64,000 nucleotides of DNA from the NCBI GenBank assembly GCA_947454055.1, contig CANGIS010000003.1, positions 1 through 64,000 of the forward strand, given 5' to 3'. The notes below the pieces were generated by a model, which was not told where the DNA came from, ran no database searches, and worked only from the letters and a program-made list of their open reading frames with translations. A program made the position numbers and the translations under genes. Below are positions 1 through 7,608 of this stretch, piece by piece. Source of the stretch: Hyphomicrobiales bacterium. GTDB taxonomy: Bacteria; Pseudomonadota; Alphaproteobacteria; Rhizobiales; Beijerinckiaceae. The first letter of the stretch is position 1. The number at the start of each line of letters is the position of its first letter.

Positions 1-296
1 GGCAAAGCAAAGCCGGTGATCTGTCGGCGCCCGTCGGACAAAGACCGAACCAGCCTTACAACGCCCGATGTGACGTTGAAAATCGAGACTGCCGCATCTT
101 CTTCCCGAAAAAGCGTCGATTTTTCGTCGAAAACGGCATCACCGGACATGTCTTCCAAAAAAGACAGCTCTTGGGGATCAAGCGCCGCGCAAACGCTCAA
201 CCGACGGACATTGCAAAATTTGCATTCATCTCCACGAACGTGATGGGCGCACCCATCGGTTTCGTGAGAAGGGGCGAAAGAGCCGTTATTGTCCAT
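1..296 (-). CDS. fnrL: FNR/FnrL-type oxygen-sensing transcriptional regulator, N-terminal part (cut by window edge)
   Basis: The reverse strand is open from an ATG at 296 to the window edge, giving about 98 residues. The N-terminus has cysteines at residues 16, 25, 28 and 36, with the C-x2-C-x7-C spacing and following CAALDPQEL I associate with FnrL/FnrN proteins. This cluster ligates an oxygen-labile [4Fe-4S] centre in the family. It leads into the start of a cyclic-nucleotide-like beta-roll ending in DGRRQITGF, which is also found in E. coli-type FNR. The DNA-binding domain lies outside the window, so function is inferred from the sensor half only. The start has a weak GAGCGGA ribosome site. 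The gene is divergent from ppc across about 220 bp. Another Crp/Fnr protein of this window (24292-24933) lacks the cysteines, so the two probably sense different inputs. Confidence 0.85.
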   Translation of the reverse strand, partial: MDNNGSFAPSHETDGCAHHVRGDECKFCNVRRLSVCAALDPQELSFLEDMSGDAVFDEKSTLFREEDAAVSIFNVTSGVVRLVRSLSDGRRQITGFAL

Positions 297-515
297 TCCG
301 CTCAAGGTCCCATGCTGACCAACAAAACGCAACCTAGCAGTAAATTCGCATTACACCTAGGGCTTCACAGTAAAAACTGCTAATTTTTACCCCTTTGCAG
401 CGCCGGACGGGCCTCATGTTTCGACGCCGCTCTCCGGCTTTTAGAAACCCGCATATTTTTTTGATGCACTGCACCATTCTGGCATGGTTTTTGGTTTAAA
501 AACCGGTGTAAGACG
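297..515. promoter_or_regulatory. Divergent intergenic region between fnrL and ppc
   Basis: This 219-bp spacer must hold the promoters of both flanking genes. It is AT-rich in patches and has an AT-type hairpin at 486-504 (GGTTTTT, 5-nt loop, AAAAACC) just upstream of the ppc start. I could not find a convincing FNR box (TTGAT-N4-ATCAA) or a clear sigma-70 promoter. Confidence 0.4.
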
Positions 516-3356
516 ATGTCTTGTCACCCGCCAACAGGCCATAAAAAAGGGCTTTATCCGATGAATGCCTCACCTGCACAGCCAAACGAAGCGGATCGTC
601 CGGAAGTGGAAAAAGACCGGCCCTTGCGCGATGATATTCGCCTGTTGGGTCGTTTGCTGGGCGATACCGTCCGCGAGCAGGAAGGCGAGGCGATCTTTGC
701 AATCGTTGAACAAATTCGCCAAACCTCGATCCGCTTCCACCGCGACAACAATGCTCCGGCGCGCGACGAACTCGAGGCTATTCTGGATGGCTTAACGCCC
801 GCGCAGACCATTCAAATTGTCCGCGCCTTCAGCCATTTTTCGCACCTTGCCAACATTGCCGAGGATCAGCACCACATCCGCCGCACCCGCGCACACGCCA
901 TTGCCGGCTCGGCTCCCCGCGTTGGTTCCTTGTCCTACGCGCTCGATCATGCCCGTAAAATGGGCGTCGGCGTGCCGGAATTGCAGGCATTTTTCAATGC
1001 CGCCCATGTCAGCCCTGTCCTCACCGCCCATCCGACGGAGGTTCGCCGCAAAAGCACGCTGAACCGCGAATTGGGGATTGCCGAACTTTTGGAACGGCGC
1101 GACCGCATGGTGGCAACGCCCGAAGAAAAGGACGCGCTGGAGGAAAGGCTCCGTCGCGACATCGTTACCCTTTGGCAGACCAATCTGCTGCGCGAGACCA
1201 AATTAACGGTCCTTGATGAGGTTTTGAACGGGCTTTCCTATTACGATTACACCTTCTTGCGGGAATTGCCGCGGCTCCATTCGATGCTGGAGGACCGGTT
1301 GCAAGCGATTGATCCGGAAGGCGCAACCCATGATATCGAAAGCTTCATCAAGATCGGCAGCTGGATCGGCGGCGATCGCGACGGCAACCCCTTTGTTACC
1401 GCCGATGTGCTGGAAAGCACGCTCGCCATGCATGCCCGCCGCATTTTCGGCTTCTATCTGGATGAGCTTGAAAAACTCTCCCGCGAATTGCCCTTGAGCG
1501 ACGGCATTGTCGGTATCTCGGACGCGCTCCGCTCGCTGGCCGATATGTCGCCGTCTACCTCGCCGCACCGCCAGCGCGAGCCCTATCGGCTGGCAATAGG
1601 CGGCATTCGGGCCAGATTGGCCGCTACCGCGCGTGATATTGCAGGTCTTGATATGGCAGGGCTTGCAACCGGCGCATTGGCCGGCCATGCGGCCGCCTAT
1701 GCCTCGGCGCATGAGTTCCGGCGGGATCTCGATACGGTGGATGAATCCCTTCGTAACCACGGCTCGGCGATTTTAACGCGCGGCCGTTTGCGCCTCTTGC
1801 GTCGTGCGGTGGATTGCTTCGGCTTCCACCTCGCGATCGTCGATTTGCGTCAAAACTCCGCCGTGCATGAGCGCACGGTTGCAGAATTGTTTGAGGCGGT
1901 AGCGCCCGGGACAAACTATCTGAGCCTGTCGGAAGCCGCTCGTATCGCGTTGCTGACGCATGAATTGCAAACGGCGCGTCCTCTGGTGTCGCCGCATCTT
2001 GTCTATTCCGAGGAAACCACCGGCGAACTCGCCGTTTTTAAAATGGCTGCCGCTGCCCACGCCCGCTATGGCCGCGAGGTGATCGCCAATTGCATCATTT
2101 CGAAGGCCGAAGGCGTGTCCGACATGCTGGAGCTCGCGGTTCTCCTGAAAGAAGTGGGCCTGATCGGCGCCGACGGTTCGGCGCATGTGAATGTGATCCC
2201 GCTATTTGAAACCATCGGCGATTTGCAGGTCTGCGCGGGTGTGATGGAAACCGCGTTTTCGGTTCCCGCCTATCGTGCTTTGGTCAAAAGCCGCGGCGAT
2301 ATGCAGGAAGTCATGCTCGGCTATTCGGACAGCAACAAGGATGGCGGCTTTGTTACCTCCGGCTGGGAACTCTACAAGGCCGAAATTCAGCTGATCGACG
2401 TGTTCCGCAAGCATGGCGTCGCGATGCGACTGTTTCATGGTCGCGGTGGCTCGGTCGGTCGCGGCGGCGGGCCAAGCTATGATGCGATTCTGGCGCAACC
2501 GGGCGGCGCGGTCAGCGGCGCGATCCGCATCACCGAGCAGGGCGAAATCATTGCGTCGAAATATTCGAACGCCGAAGTCGGTCGTCGCAACCTTGAAATT
2601 CTGGCCGCCGCCACGCTCGAAGCCTCGCTTCTGCATCCCGACCAGCCCGCGCCAAAGCCTGATTATTTGACCGCAATGGATGAGCTGTCGGCGGACGCGT
2701 TCTCGGCCTATCGCGGCCTTGTCTATGAAACGCCGGGTTTTGTGGATTATTTCTGGTCCTCGACCGTGATCACCGAAATTGCGACGTTAAACATCGGCTC
2801 GCGTCCGGCGTCCCGCACCAAAACCCGCAAGATCGAGGATTTACGCGCCATTCCATGGGTGTTCTCCTGGGCGCAATCGCGCGTGATGTTGCCGGGCTGG
2901 TACGGCTTCGGCTCGGCGGCCAAGGCCTTTGTCGCCCGCCACCCCGATCACGGCCTCGCTTTGCTGCAGGATATGGCCAAGGAATGGCCGTTTTTCCGCA
3001 CGCAATTGTCGAACATGGACATGGTGCTGTCGAAAAGCTCGCTGGCGATTGCCTCGCGCTACGCGGAACTCGTCACCGATACCGCGCTGCGCGAAAAGAT
3101 TTTCGGCCGCATCCAGCAGGAATGGACCGATAGCGTTGAGATGCTGTTGGCGATTACCGGCCAGACCAAATTGCTCGAAGCCAATCCGTTGCTGGATCGT
3201 TCGATCCGCAACCGTTTCCCCTATCTTGATCCGTTAAACCATGTGCAGGTCGAGTTTTTGAAAGAACATCGGGCCCATCCGGGCGATGCCAGAGTGCTGC
3301 AAGGCATTCAGCTGACGATTAACGGCGTATCGGCGGGGTTGCGAAACAGCGGGTAA
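516..3356 (+). CDS. ppc: Phosphoenolpyruvate carboxylase
   Basis: The protein (946 aa) fixes bicarbonate onto phosphoenolpyruvate to make oxaloacetate, refilling the TCA cycle in the cytoplasm. It is full length for the bacterial family. It carries the catalytic-histidine motif TAHPTE at about residues 170-175, the glycine-rich loop [14 protein letters not shown] at 640-653, the QGE and GSRP blocks further on, and the usual C-terminus ending GLRNSG. The first ATG at 516 has little ribosome-site support. A second in-frame ATG at 561 (protein starting MNASPAQ) is equally plausible, so the first 15 residues are uncertain. It stands alone, followed by a palindromic repeat. Confidence 0.97.
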   Translation: MSCHPPTGHKKGLYPMNASPAQPNEADRPEVEKDRPLRDDIRLLGRLLGDTVREQEGEAIFAIVEQIRQTSIRFHRDNNAPARDELEAILDGLTPAQTIQIVRAFSHFSHLANIAEDQHHIRRTRAHAIAGSAPRVGSLSYALDHARKMGVGVPELQAFFNAAHVSPVLTAHPTEVRRKSTLNRELGIAELLERRDRMVATPEEKDALEERLRRDIVTLWQTNLLRETKLTVLDEVLNGLSYYDYTFLRELPRLHSMLEDRLQAIDPEGATHDIESFIKIGSWIGGDRDGNPFVTADVLESTLAMHARRIFGFYLDELEKLSRELPLSDGIVGISDALRSLADMSPSTSPHRQREPYRLAIGGIRARLAATARDIAGLDMAGLATGALAGHAAAYASAHEFRRDLDTVDESLRNHGSAILTRGRLRLLRRAVDCFGFHLAIVDLRQNSAVHERTVAELFEAVAPGTNYLSLSEAARIALLTHELQTARPLVSPHLVYSEETTGELAVFKMAAAAHARYGREVIANCIISKAEGVSDMLELAVLLKEVGLIGADGSAHVNVIPLFETIGDLQVCAGVMETAFSVPAYRALVKSRGDMQEVMLGYSDSNKDGGFVTSGWELYKAEIQLIDVFRKHGVAMRLFHGRGGSVGRGGGPSYDAILAQPGGAVSGAIRITEQGEIIASKYSNAEVGRRNLEILAAATLEASLLHPDQPAPKPDYLTAMDELSADAFSAYRGLVYETPGFVDYFWSSTVITEIATLNIGSRPASRTKTRKIEDLRAIPWVFSWAQSRVMLPGWYGFGSAAKAFVARHPDHGLALLQDMAKEWPFFRTQLSNMDMVLSKSSLAIASRYAELVTDTALREKIFGRIQQEWTDSVEMLLAITGQTKLLEANPLLDRSIRNRFPYLDPLNHVQVEFLKEHRAHPGDARVLQGIQLTINGVSAGLRNSG

Positions 3357-3365
3357 TTGGAAGAG

Positions 3366-3484
3366 CGTCATTGCGAACGAACGTGAAGCAACCCATCTGA
3401 TGGTAACGGAAAGAACGCTATCTCATCGCTGCACCTTGATAATTGCCGCTAGCTGGATTGCTTCGCTTTCGCTCGCAAGGACGG
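3366..3484. repeat. REP-like imperfect palindrome after ppc
   Basis: The left arm begins CGTCATTGCGAACGAAC and continues GTGAAGCAACC. The right arm is TGGATTGCTTCGC followed by TTTCGCTCGCAAGGACG, its imperfect reverse complement. This resembles the CGTCATTGCGAGCGAAGC-type interspersed repeat that I know from many alphaproteobacterial genomes. Such elements usually sit between genes, may form a long stem in RNA, and can act as a transcript end. I see only this copy in the window. Confidence 0.6.
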
Positions 3485-3553
3485 CTGAAAAAACTTTCTG
3501 GCCTAAAACGAGGCAAGGGATTATCTGACGACACTTGGTTGGAGATTTTCCTC

Positions 3554-4372
3554 ATGTCGCATTTGCTTGTCCATCCGTCCGCGCCTGATGCTGAGGGCCG
3601 TATTTTGAGCGTCACGCCGGAATCGGCGGGCTGGACCTATGTCGGCTTCGAGGTCTTCCGCTTGAAAGCTGGCCAAAGCCTAACCCACCAAACGAAAGGC
3701 AACGAGATGTGCCTCGTTATCCTTTCAGGGCGCGCGACCATTCGGGCAGGTGCGCTCGATTGCGGCACGCTGGGCGAGCGGGCCAATGTGTTCGAAGGCC
3801 TGCCATGGTCGGTCTATGTTCCCGCGCAGTCCGATTATGCGATCAAAGCAGAAAGCGATTGCGAGCTCGCGGTTTGCGCGTGCCCGTCCAAAGGCGGCTT
3901 GGCGCCCCGCGTGATCACGCCCGCTGAAGTGGGCGAGGAAACGCGAGGCAAGGGCACCAATACCCGTCATGTCCGCAATATCTTGCCGGACGTCTCGCCT
4001 TTTACAGAGAATCTCTTGGTGGTTGAAGTGATCACGCCGGGCGGCAATTGGTCGAGCTACCCGCCGCACAAGCACGATACCGATGATTACCCGAACGAGA
4101 CCTATCTGGAAGAAACCTATTACCACCGTCTCAACCCGCCACAGGGCTTCGGCTTCCAGCGCGTCTATACCGATGACGGCTCGCTCGATGAAAGTTTCGC
4201 GATCAAGGACGGTGATGTCGTTTTGGTGCCAAAGGGCTTCCACCCCGTTGCCGCCCCGCATGGCTTTGATCTCTATTACCTCAACGTGATGGCAGGCCCG
4301 AAAAAGGCCTGGAAATTCACGATGTCGAAGGACCACGCGCATATTGGCTGGACGTCGACGGCGACAAAGTAA
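3554..4372 (+). CDS. iolB: 5-deoxy-glucuronate isomerase
   Basis: IolB isomerises 5-deoxy-D-glucuronate to 2-deoxy-5-keto-D-gluconate in myo-inositol breakdown. The 272-residue protein matches the family length and has the two-cupin layout, with the metal-binding motif PPHKHD at about residues 170-175 followed by an E-rich stretch (NETYLEETYY). The frame is open further upstream, but the ATG at 3554 has a GGAG ribosome site and gives the family N-terminus. The remaining iol genes are not here. The next plus-strand catabolic gene, mmsA/iolA, handles the last step of the same pathway, so the pairing makes sense. Confidence 0.93.
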   Translation: MSHLLVHPSAPDAEGRILSVTPESAGWTYVGFEVFRLKAGQSLTHQTKGNEMCLVILSGRATIRAGALDCGTLGERANVFEGLPWSVYVPAQSDYAIKAESDCELAVCACPSKGGLAPRVITPAEVGEETRGKGTNTRHVRNILPDVSPFTENLLVVEVITPGGNWSSYPPHKHDTDDYPNETYLEETYYHRLNPPQGFGFQRVYTDDGSLDESFAIKDGDVVLVPKGFHPVAAPHGFDLYYLNVMAGPKKAWKFTMSKDHAHIGWTSTATK

Positions 4373-4375
4373 CCC

Positions 4376-5257
4376 TCACGCAAACCGCGCCCGCATGCCT
4401 GCCGTCAGCTCGACCATGAAATCATGCACCAGCCGCACGCGGGCAAGCTCGCGCACGTCTTCGTGGGTGACGATCCAGTAGGCGCGCTTGACGCTGTAGT
4501 CCGGCAGGATGCGCTGAAGCGCGGGGTCGTCTTTCACAACATAATCATGCAGCACGCCGATGCCCGCGCCCGCTTTGACCGCTTCGATCTGGCCGATCAT
4601 GCCCGCGCATTCAAACCGGCGCTCGGGCGTGATTTTCAACTCGCCGAGATAATCGAGCGCATCGGTAAACAAAAGATCGCGCACATAGGTCACGATGCGG
4701 TGGGCCGATAAATCCTCGATCGTCCGGATGGGCGCCGCAGTCTTCAGATAGGCTTGGCTGCCATACAGGCTCAGCCGGTAATCGGTCAGTTTGCGGACCG
4801 CGAGTTTACCTTCCACCGGCGGCTCGATGGTCACGGCAATATCGGCCTCGCGTTTGGCTAGCGAAAAGGCGCGCGGCAGCGGCACAAGCTGCACCGTCAG
4901 CCCCGGATGCTGATCGAGAAAAGCCGGAAGATGGCGGGCCAGCACATAGGTGCCAAACCCGTCGGGTGCACCCACCCGCACGGTGCCGTTGATCGCGACA
5001 TCCTTGCCGCTGAATTCGGCCTGCGCGCGCAAAAGCTCCGTTTCAATCCGCTCGGCGGTGACCAAAAAGCCCTCGCCCGCTTCAGTTAAACTGCAGCCGC
5101 TGGTGCGCCGCTCGATCAGCTTGGCCCCGAGCCGGTTTTCGAGCGCTGTCATCCGGCGGCTCACCGTTGTGTGGTCAAGATCAAGGCTTTTGGCGGCGCC
5201 TAGCATTTGGCCCGAACGCGCCACCGCCAGAAACACCCGTATCAGATCCCAATCCAT
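4376..5257 (-). CDS. LysR-family transcriptional regulator, divergent from mmsA
   Basis: The 293-residue protein has an N-terminal winged helix-turn-helix (about residues 1-60, with LDHTTVSRRMTALE as recognition region) and a C-terminal substrate-binding domain. The ATG at 5257, giving MDWDLIRVFL, matches the family; upstream codons of the open frame would lengthen the N-terminus without homology. It is transcribed away from mmsA, the usual arrangement when a LysR protein controls its neighbour. The signal is unknown; a metabolite of inositol or valine catabolism is a fair guess. Its 3' end faces iolB with a 3-bp gap. Confidence 0.9.
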   Translation of the reverse strand: MDWDLIRVFLAVARSGQMLGAAKSLDLDHTTVSRRMTALENRLGAKLIERRTSGCSLTEAGEGFLVTAERIETELLRAQAEFSGKDVAINGTVRVGAPDGFGTYVLARHLPAFLDQHPGLTVQLVPLPRAFSLAKREADIAVTIEPPVEGKLAVRKLTDYRLSLYGSQAYLKTAAPIRTIEDLSAHRIVTYVRDLLFTDALDYLGELKITPERRFECAGMIGQIEAVKAGAGIGVLHDYVVKDDPALQRILPDYSVKRAYWIVTHEDVRELARVRLVHDFMVELTAGMRARFA

Positions 5258-5277
5258 GCTCCGCCACCTTACCGAAA

Positions 5278-5320
5278 TTCTGCACAATGGTTGCGCATAA
5301 CAGGTTATTGTTGTGCATAA
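5278..5320. promoter_or_regulatory. Candidate LysR operator between the regulator and mmsA
   Basis: Three related 10-bp half-sites lie in the divergent spacer: TTCTGCACAA (5278-5287), TTGCGCATAA (5291-5300) and TTGTGCATAA (5311-5320). The first two form an imperfect palindrome about a 3-bp centre. The last two are direct repeats exactly 20 bp apart, so on the same helix face. This looks like a recognition plus activation site of a LysR protein, but that is inference from pattern and position. Confidence 0.5.
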
Positions 5321-5369
5321 TAACATAGGCCATAAGGATGCCAACGCAATTCCAAAGGGAGAGACCACA

Positions 5370-6869
5370 ATGGTTCAGGAACTCACGCATTTTATTGGCG
5401 GCAAGCATGTAAAGGGCACCTCCGGCCGTTTCGCCGACGCCTTCTGGCCGATGACGGGCGAAGTCGCCTCGAAAGTGCCGTTGGCCTCGAAGGCTGAAGT
5501 TCGCTCGGCTGTCGAAAACGCCAAAGCGGCGCAGCCGGCATGGGCTGCCACCAACCCGCAGCGCCGCGCCCGCGTGATGATGCGTTTTCTTGAACTGGTC
5601 CACGCCGAATATGACAGCCTTGCCACGCTGCTCGCCAAAGAGCACGGCAAGACGGTGGCCGATGCGAAGGGCGACATTCAGCGCGGCCTCGAAGTCGTCG
5701 AATTCTGCGTCGGCGCACCCCAGATGCTGAAGGGCGAATTCACCGATGGTGCAGGCCCCGGCATCGACATGTATTCCATGCGCCAGCCGCTTGGCGTTGT
5801 GGCCGGCATTACGCCGTTCAACTTCCCTGCAATGATCCCGCTCTGGAAATGCGCGCCAGCGATTGCTGCGGGCAACGCGTTTATCCTGAAGCCATCCGAA
5901 CGCGATGTCGGCGTGCCGCTGCGCATCGCCGAATTGTTTATCGAGGCCGGTCTGCCCGCCGGCATCCTCAATGTCGTGCAAGGCGACAAGGAAGCTGTCG
6001 ACGCGCTGCTCGATGATCCGGATGTGAAGGCCATCGGCTTTGTAGGCTCCACACCGATTGCCGAATATGTTTACACCCGCGGCACGGCGGCCGGTAAGCG
6101 CGTGCAATGCTTCGGCGGTGCGAAGAACCACATGGTCATCATGCCGGATGCCGATATGGATCAGGTCGTCGACGCACTGATGGGCGCAGGCTACGGCTCG
6201 GCCGGCGAGCGCTGCATGGCAATCTCGGTTGCGGTTCCGGTTGGCAAAGCAACGGCCGATCGTCTGGTCGAAGCGCTCATTCCGCGCGTTGAAAGCTTGA
6301 AGGTCGGCACCTCGCTCGATCCTTCCGCCGATTTCGGTCCGGTGGTCACCAAAGAGCACCTCGCCAAGGTTAAATCCTATGTCGATATCGGCGTGGCAGA
6401 AGGCGCGAGCCTCAAGGTTGATGGTCGTAACTTCAAGCTGCAAGGCTATGAGAACGGCTATTACATGGGCGGTTGCTTGTTCGACAACGTCACCAAGGAC
6501 ATGCGCATCTACAAGGAAGAAATTTTTGGCCCCGTGCTCTCGGTTGTGCGCGCCAAGGATTACGCCGAGGGTTTGGCGCTCTGCAACGATCACGAATACG
6601 GCAATGGCGTCGCGATCTACACGCGTGACGGCGATGCGGCGCGTGACTTTGCGTCCAAAGTGCAGGTCGGCATGGTCGGCATCAATGTGCCAATTCCGGT
6701 GCCGCTGGCCTATTACACCTTCGGTGGCTGGAAGCGCTCAGGCTTCGGTGATTTGAACCAGCACGGCCCGGATGCGTTCCGCTTCTACACCAAGACAAAA
6801 ACGGTTACCACGCGTTGGCCCTCGGGCATCAAGGATGGGGCGGAGTTTGTTATCCCAACGATGCGGTAA
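5370..6869 (+). CDS. mmsA: CoA-acylating methylmalonate-semialdehyde dehydrogenase
   Basis: MmsA (IolA) oxidises methylmalonate semialdehyde to propionyl-CoA, and malonate semialdehyde to acetyl-CoA, in valine and inositol catabolism. The 499-residue protein has the aldehyde-dehydrogenase fold, with the oxyanion asparagine in PFNFP (about residue 151) and the catalytic cysteine in GERCMA (residue 282). The start at 5370 (MVQELTHFIGG) follows a GGGAG ribosome site; an upstream in-frame ATG at 5313 would overlap the operator region and is less likely. It ends just before a strong hairpin with a T-tract. Confidence 0.96.
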   Translation: MVQELTHFIGGKHVKGTSGRFADAFWPMTGEVASKVPLASKAEVRSAVENAKAAQPAWAATNPQRRARVMMRFLELVHAEYDSLATLLAKEHGKTVADAKGDIQRGLEVVEFCVGAPQMLKGEFTDGAGPGIDMYSMRQPLGVVAGITPFNFPAMIPLWKCAPAIAAGNAFILKPSERDVGVPLRIAELFIEAGLPAGILNVVQGDKEAVDALLDDPDVKAIGFVGSTPIAEYVYTRGTAAGKRVQCFGGAKNHMVIMPDADMDQVVDALMGAGYGSAGERCMAISVAVPVGKATADRLVEALIPRVESLKVGTSLDPSADFGPVVTKEHLAKVKSYVDIGVAEGASLKVDGRNFKLQGYENGYYMGGCLFDNVTKDMRIYKEEIFGPVLSVVRAKDYAEGLALCNDHEYGNGVAIYTRDGDAARDFASKVQVGMVGINVPIPVPLAYYTFGGWKRSGFGDLNQHGPDAFRFYTKTKTVTTRWPSGIKDGAEFVIPTMR

Positions 6870-6888
6870 TGAGACTTAAGGATTCAAA

Positions 6889-6917
6889 TTGAAGGTTAGT
6901 CAGCCCCGTGCTATCAT
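6889..6917 (+). promoter_or_regulatory. Candidate sigma-70 promoter of vapBC
   Basis: TTGAAG (6889-6894), a 17-bp spacer and TATCAT (6912-6917) form a good promoter match just after mmsA. The -10 element overlaps the left arm of the palindrome at 6904-6933. A repressor bound to that palindrome would therefore block the promoter. Confidence 0.5.
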
Positions 6918-6940
6918 TTTTGATAGCACGGGGTTTTTCT
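6904..6940 (+). terminator. Rho-independent terminator of mmsA, possibly also vapBC operator
   Basis: A perfect 13-bp inverted repeat (CCCCGTGCTATCA, 6904-6916; TGATAGCACGGGG, 6921-6933) with a TTTT loop is followed by TTTTTCTT. That is a textbook intrinsic terminator. The same palindrome lies over the -10 of the candidate vapBC promoter, where antitoxins usually bind to autoregulate, so it may work both as RNA and as DNA. Confidence 0.9.
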
Positions 6941-6958
6941 TAATGAGGAGGGGCCATC

Positions 6959-7198
6959 ATGACCGATCTTCTGGTTCGCGGACTTGATCCATCGGTGATC
7001 GAGCGGCTCAAAGCCAAGGCGAAGCGGAAAGGCCACTCGCTGCAGCAGGAAGCGAAGGAAATTCTTGTTCGGGCGGTGCCGATGACACCCGAGGAGCTCG
7101 AAGCACGATTTAAAGAGATTGATGCGACCTTCACTGATGGTCCAATTACGATTTCGATTGAAGAGTTAATTCGAGAGGAGCGCGAAAACAGACCATGA
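6959..7198 (+). CDS. vapB: VapB/FitA-like antitoxin with ribbon-helix-helix fold
   Basis: This 79-residue protein begins LLVRGLDPSVIERLKAKAKR and has the short beta strand plus two helices of FitA-type ribbon-helix-helix antitoxins, followed by an acidic tail (EELIREERE) that would wrap the toxin. It neutralises the PIN-domain toxin encoded next and probably represses the operon with it. The ribosome site GAGGAGG is strong and the stop overlaps the vapC start by ATGA. Base composition is visibly more AT-rich than the flanking metabolic genes, as expected of an acquired module. Confidence 0.88.
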   Translation: MTDLLVRGLDPSVIERLKAKAKRKGHSLQQEAKEILVRAVPMTPEELEARFKEIDATFTDGPITISIEELIREERENRP

Positions 7199-7608
7199 TG
7201 ATCGTTGACGCGAACATCATCGTTCACGCACTTGTTTCCGGCCCATATTCCGAACAGGCTCGCCGTATTTTTCAGGCAAATATAGATGTTGCGGCACCCG
7301 ATATCGTGGTTGGGGAGGTCTCCAATGCCCTTGGGAAAATGGTTCGAACTCAGGTAATTAAACGATCTCAAGCAGATTTGTTCTTTGATACGCTGCAACA
7401 ACTGCCGCTGAAATTGATTGAATCAAACATGATGCTTGCCAACGCCTTTGCCCTTTCGCTTGATTTCAATCACGGATTTTTTGATTGCGTGTACATTGAA
7501 GCGGCGCGGCGAGAGGCGGCCCAATTGCTAACGGTCGACGAAAAACTCATCAAAAAATTTGGTCCGTCATTTGCCAATATTTTCCACCTCAACGACTGGC
7601 CAGCGTGA
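7195..7608 (+). CDS. vapC: VapC-type PIN-domain ribonuclease toxin
   Basis: The 137-residue protein is a PIN-domain nuclease with the acidic metal-binding residues in place: D5 (VDAN), E41 (GEVSNAL), D97 (FFDCVY) and D115 (TVDEKL). VapC toxins cut tRNA or rRNA when freed from VapB. Two start codons, 7195 and 7198, are adjacent and equally possible. Its stop codon overlaps the GTG start of the helicase gene (GTGA), so the toxin is not the last gene of the operon. The catalytic set looks intact, so I expect a working toxin. Confidence 0.9.
   Translation: MMIVDANIIVHALVSGPYSEQARRIFQANIDVAAPDIVVGEVSNALGKMVRTQVIKRSQADLFFDTLQQLPLKLIESNMMLANAFALSLDFNHGFFDCVYIEAARREAAQLLTVDEKLIKKFGPSFANIFHLNDWPA

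Noticed and set aside
16-383. Two plus-strand open frames at the left edge (16-243 and 171-383).
   Set aside because: They run antisense to a clear FNR-type reading frame on the minus strand and have no recognisable content.
5181-6593. A 470-codon minus-strand open frame inside mmsA.
   Set aside because: It is the antisense shadow of a GC-rich gene; mmsA has all catalytic motifs and the antisense product looks like no family.
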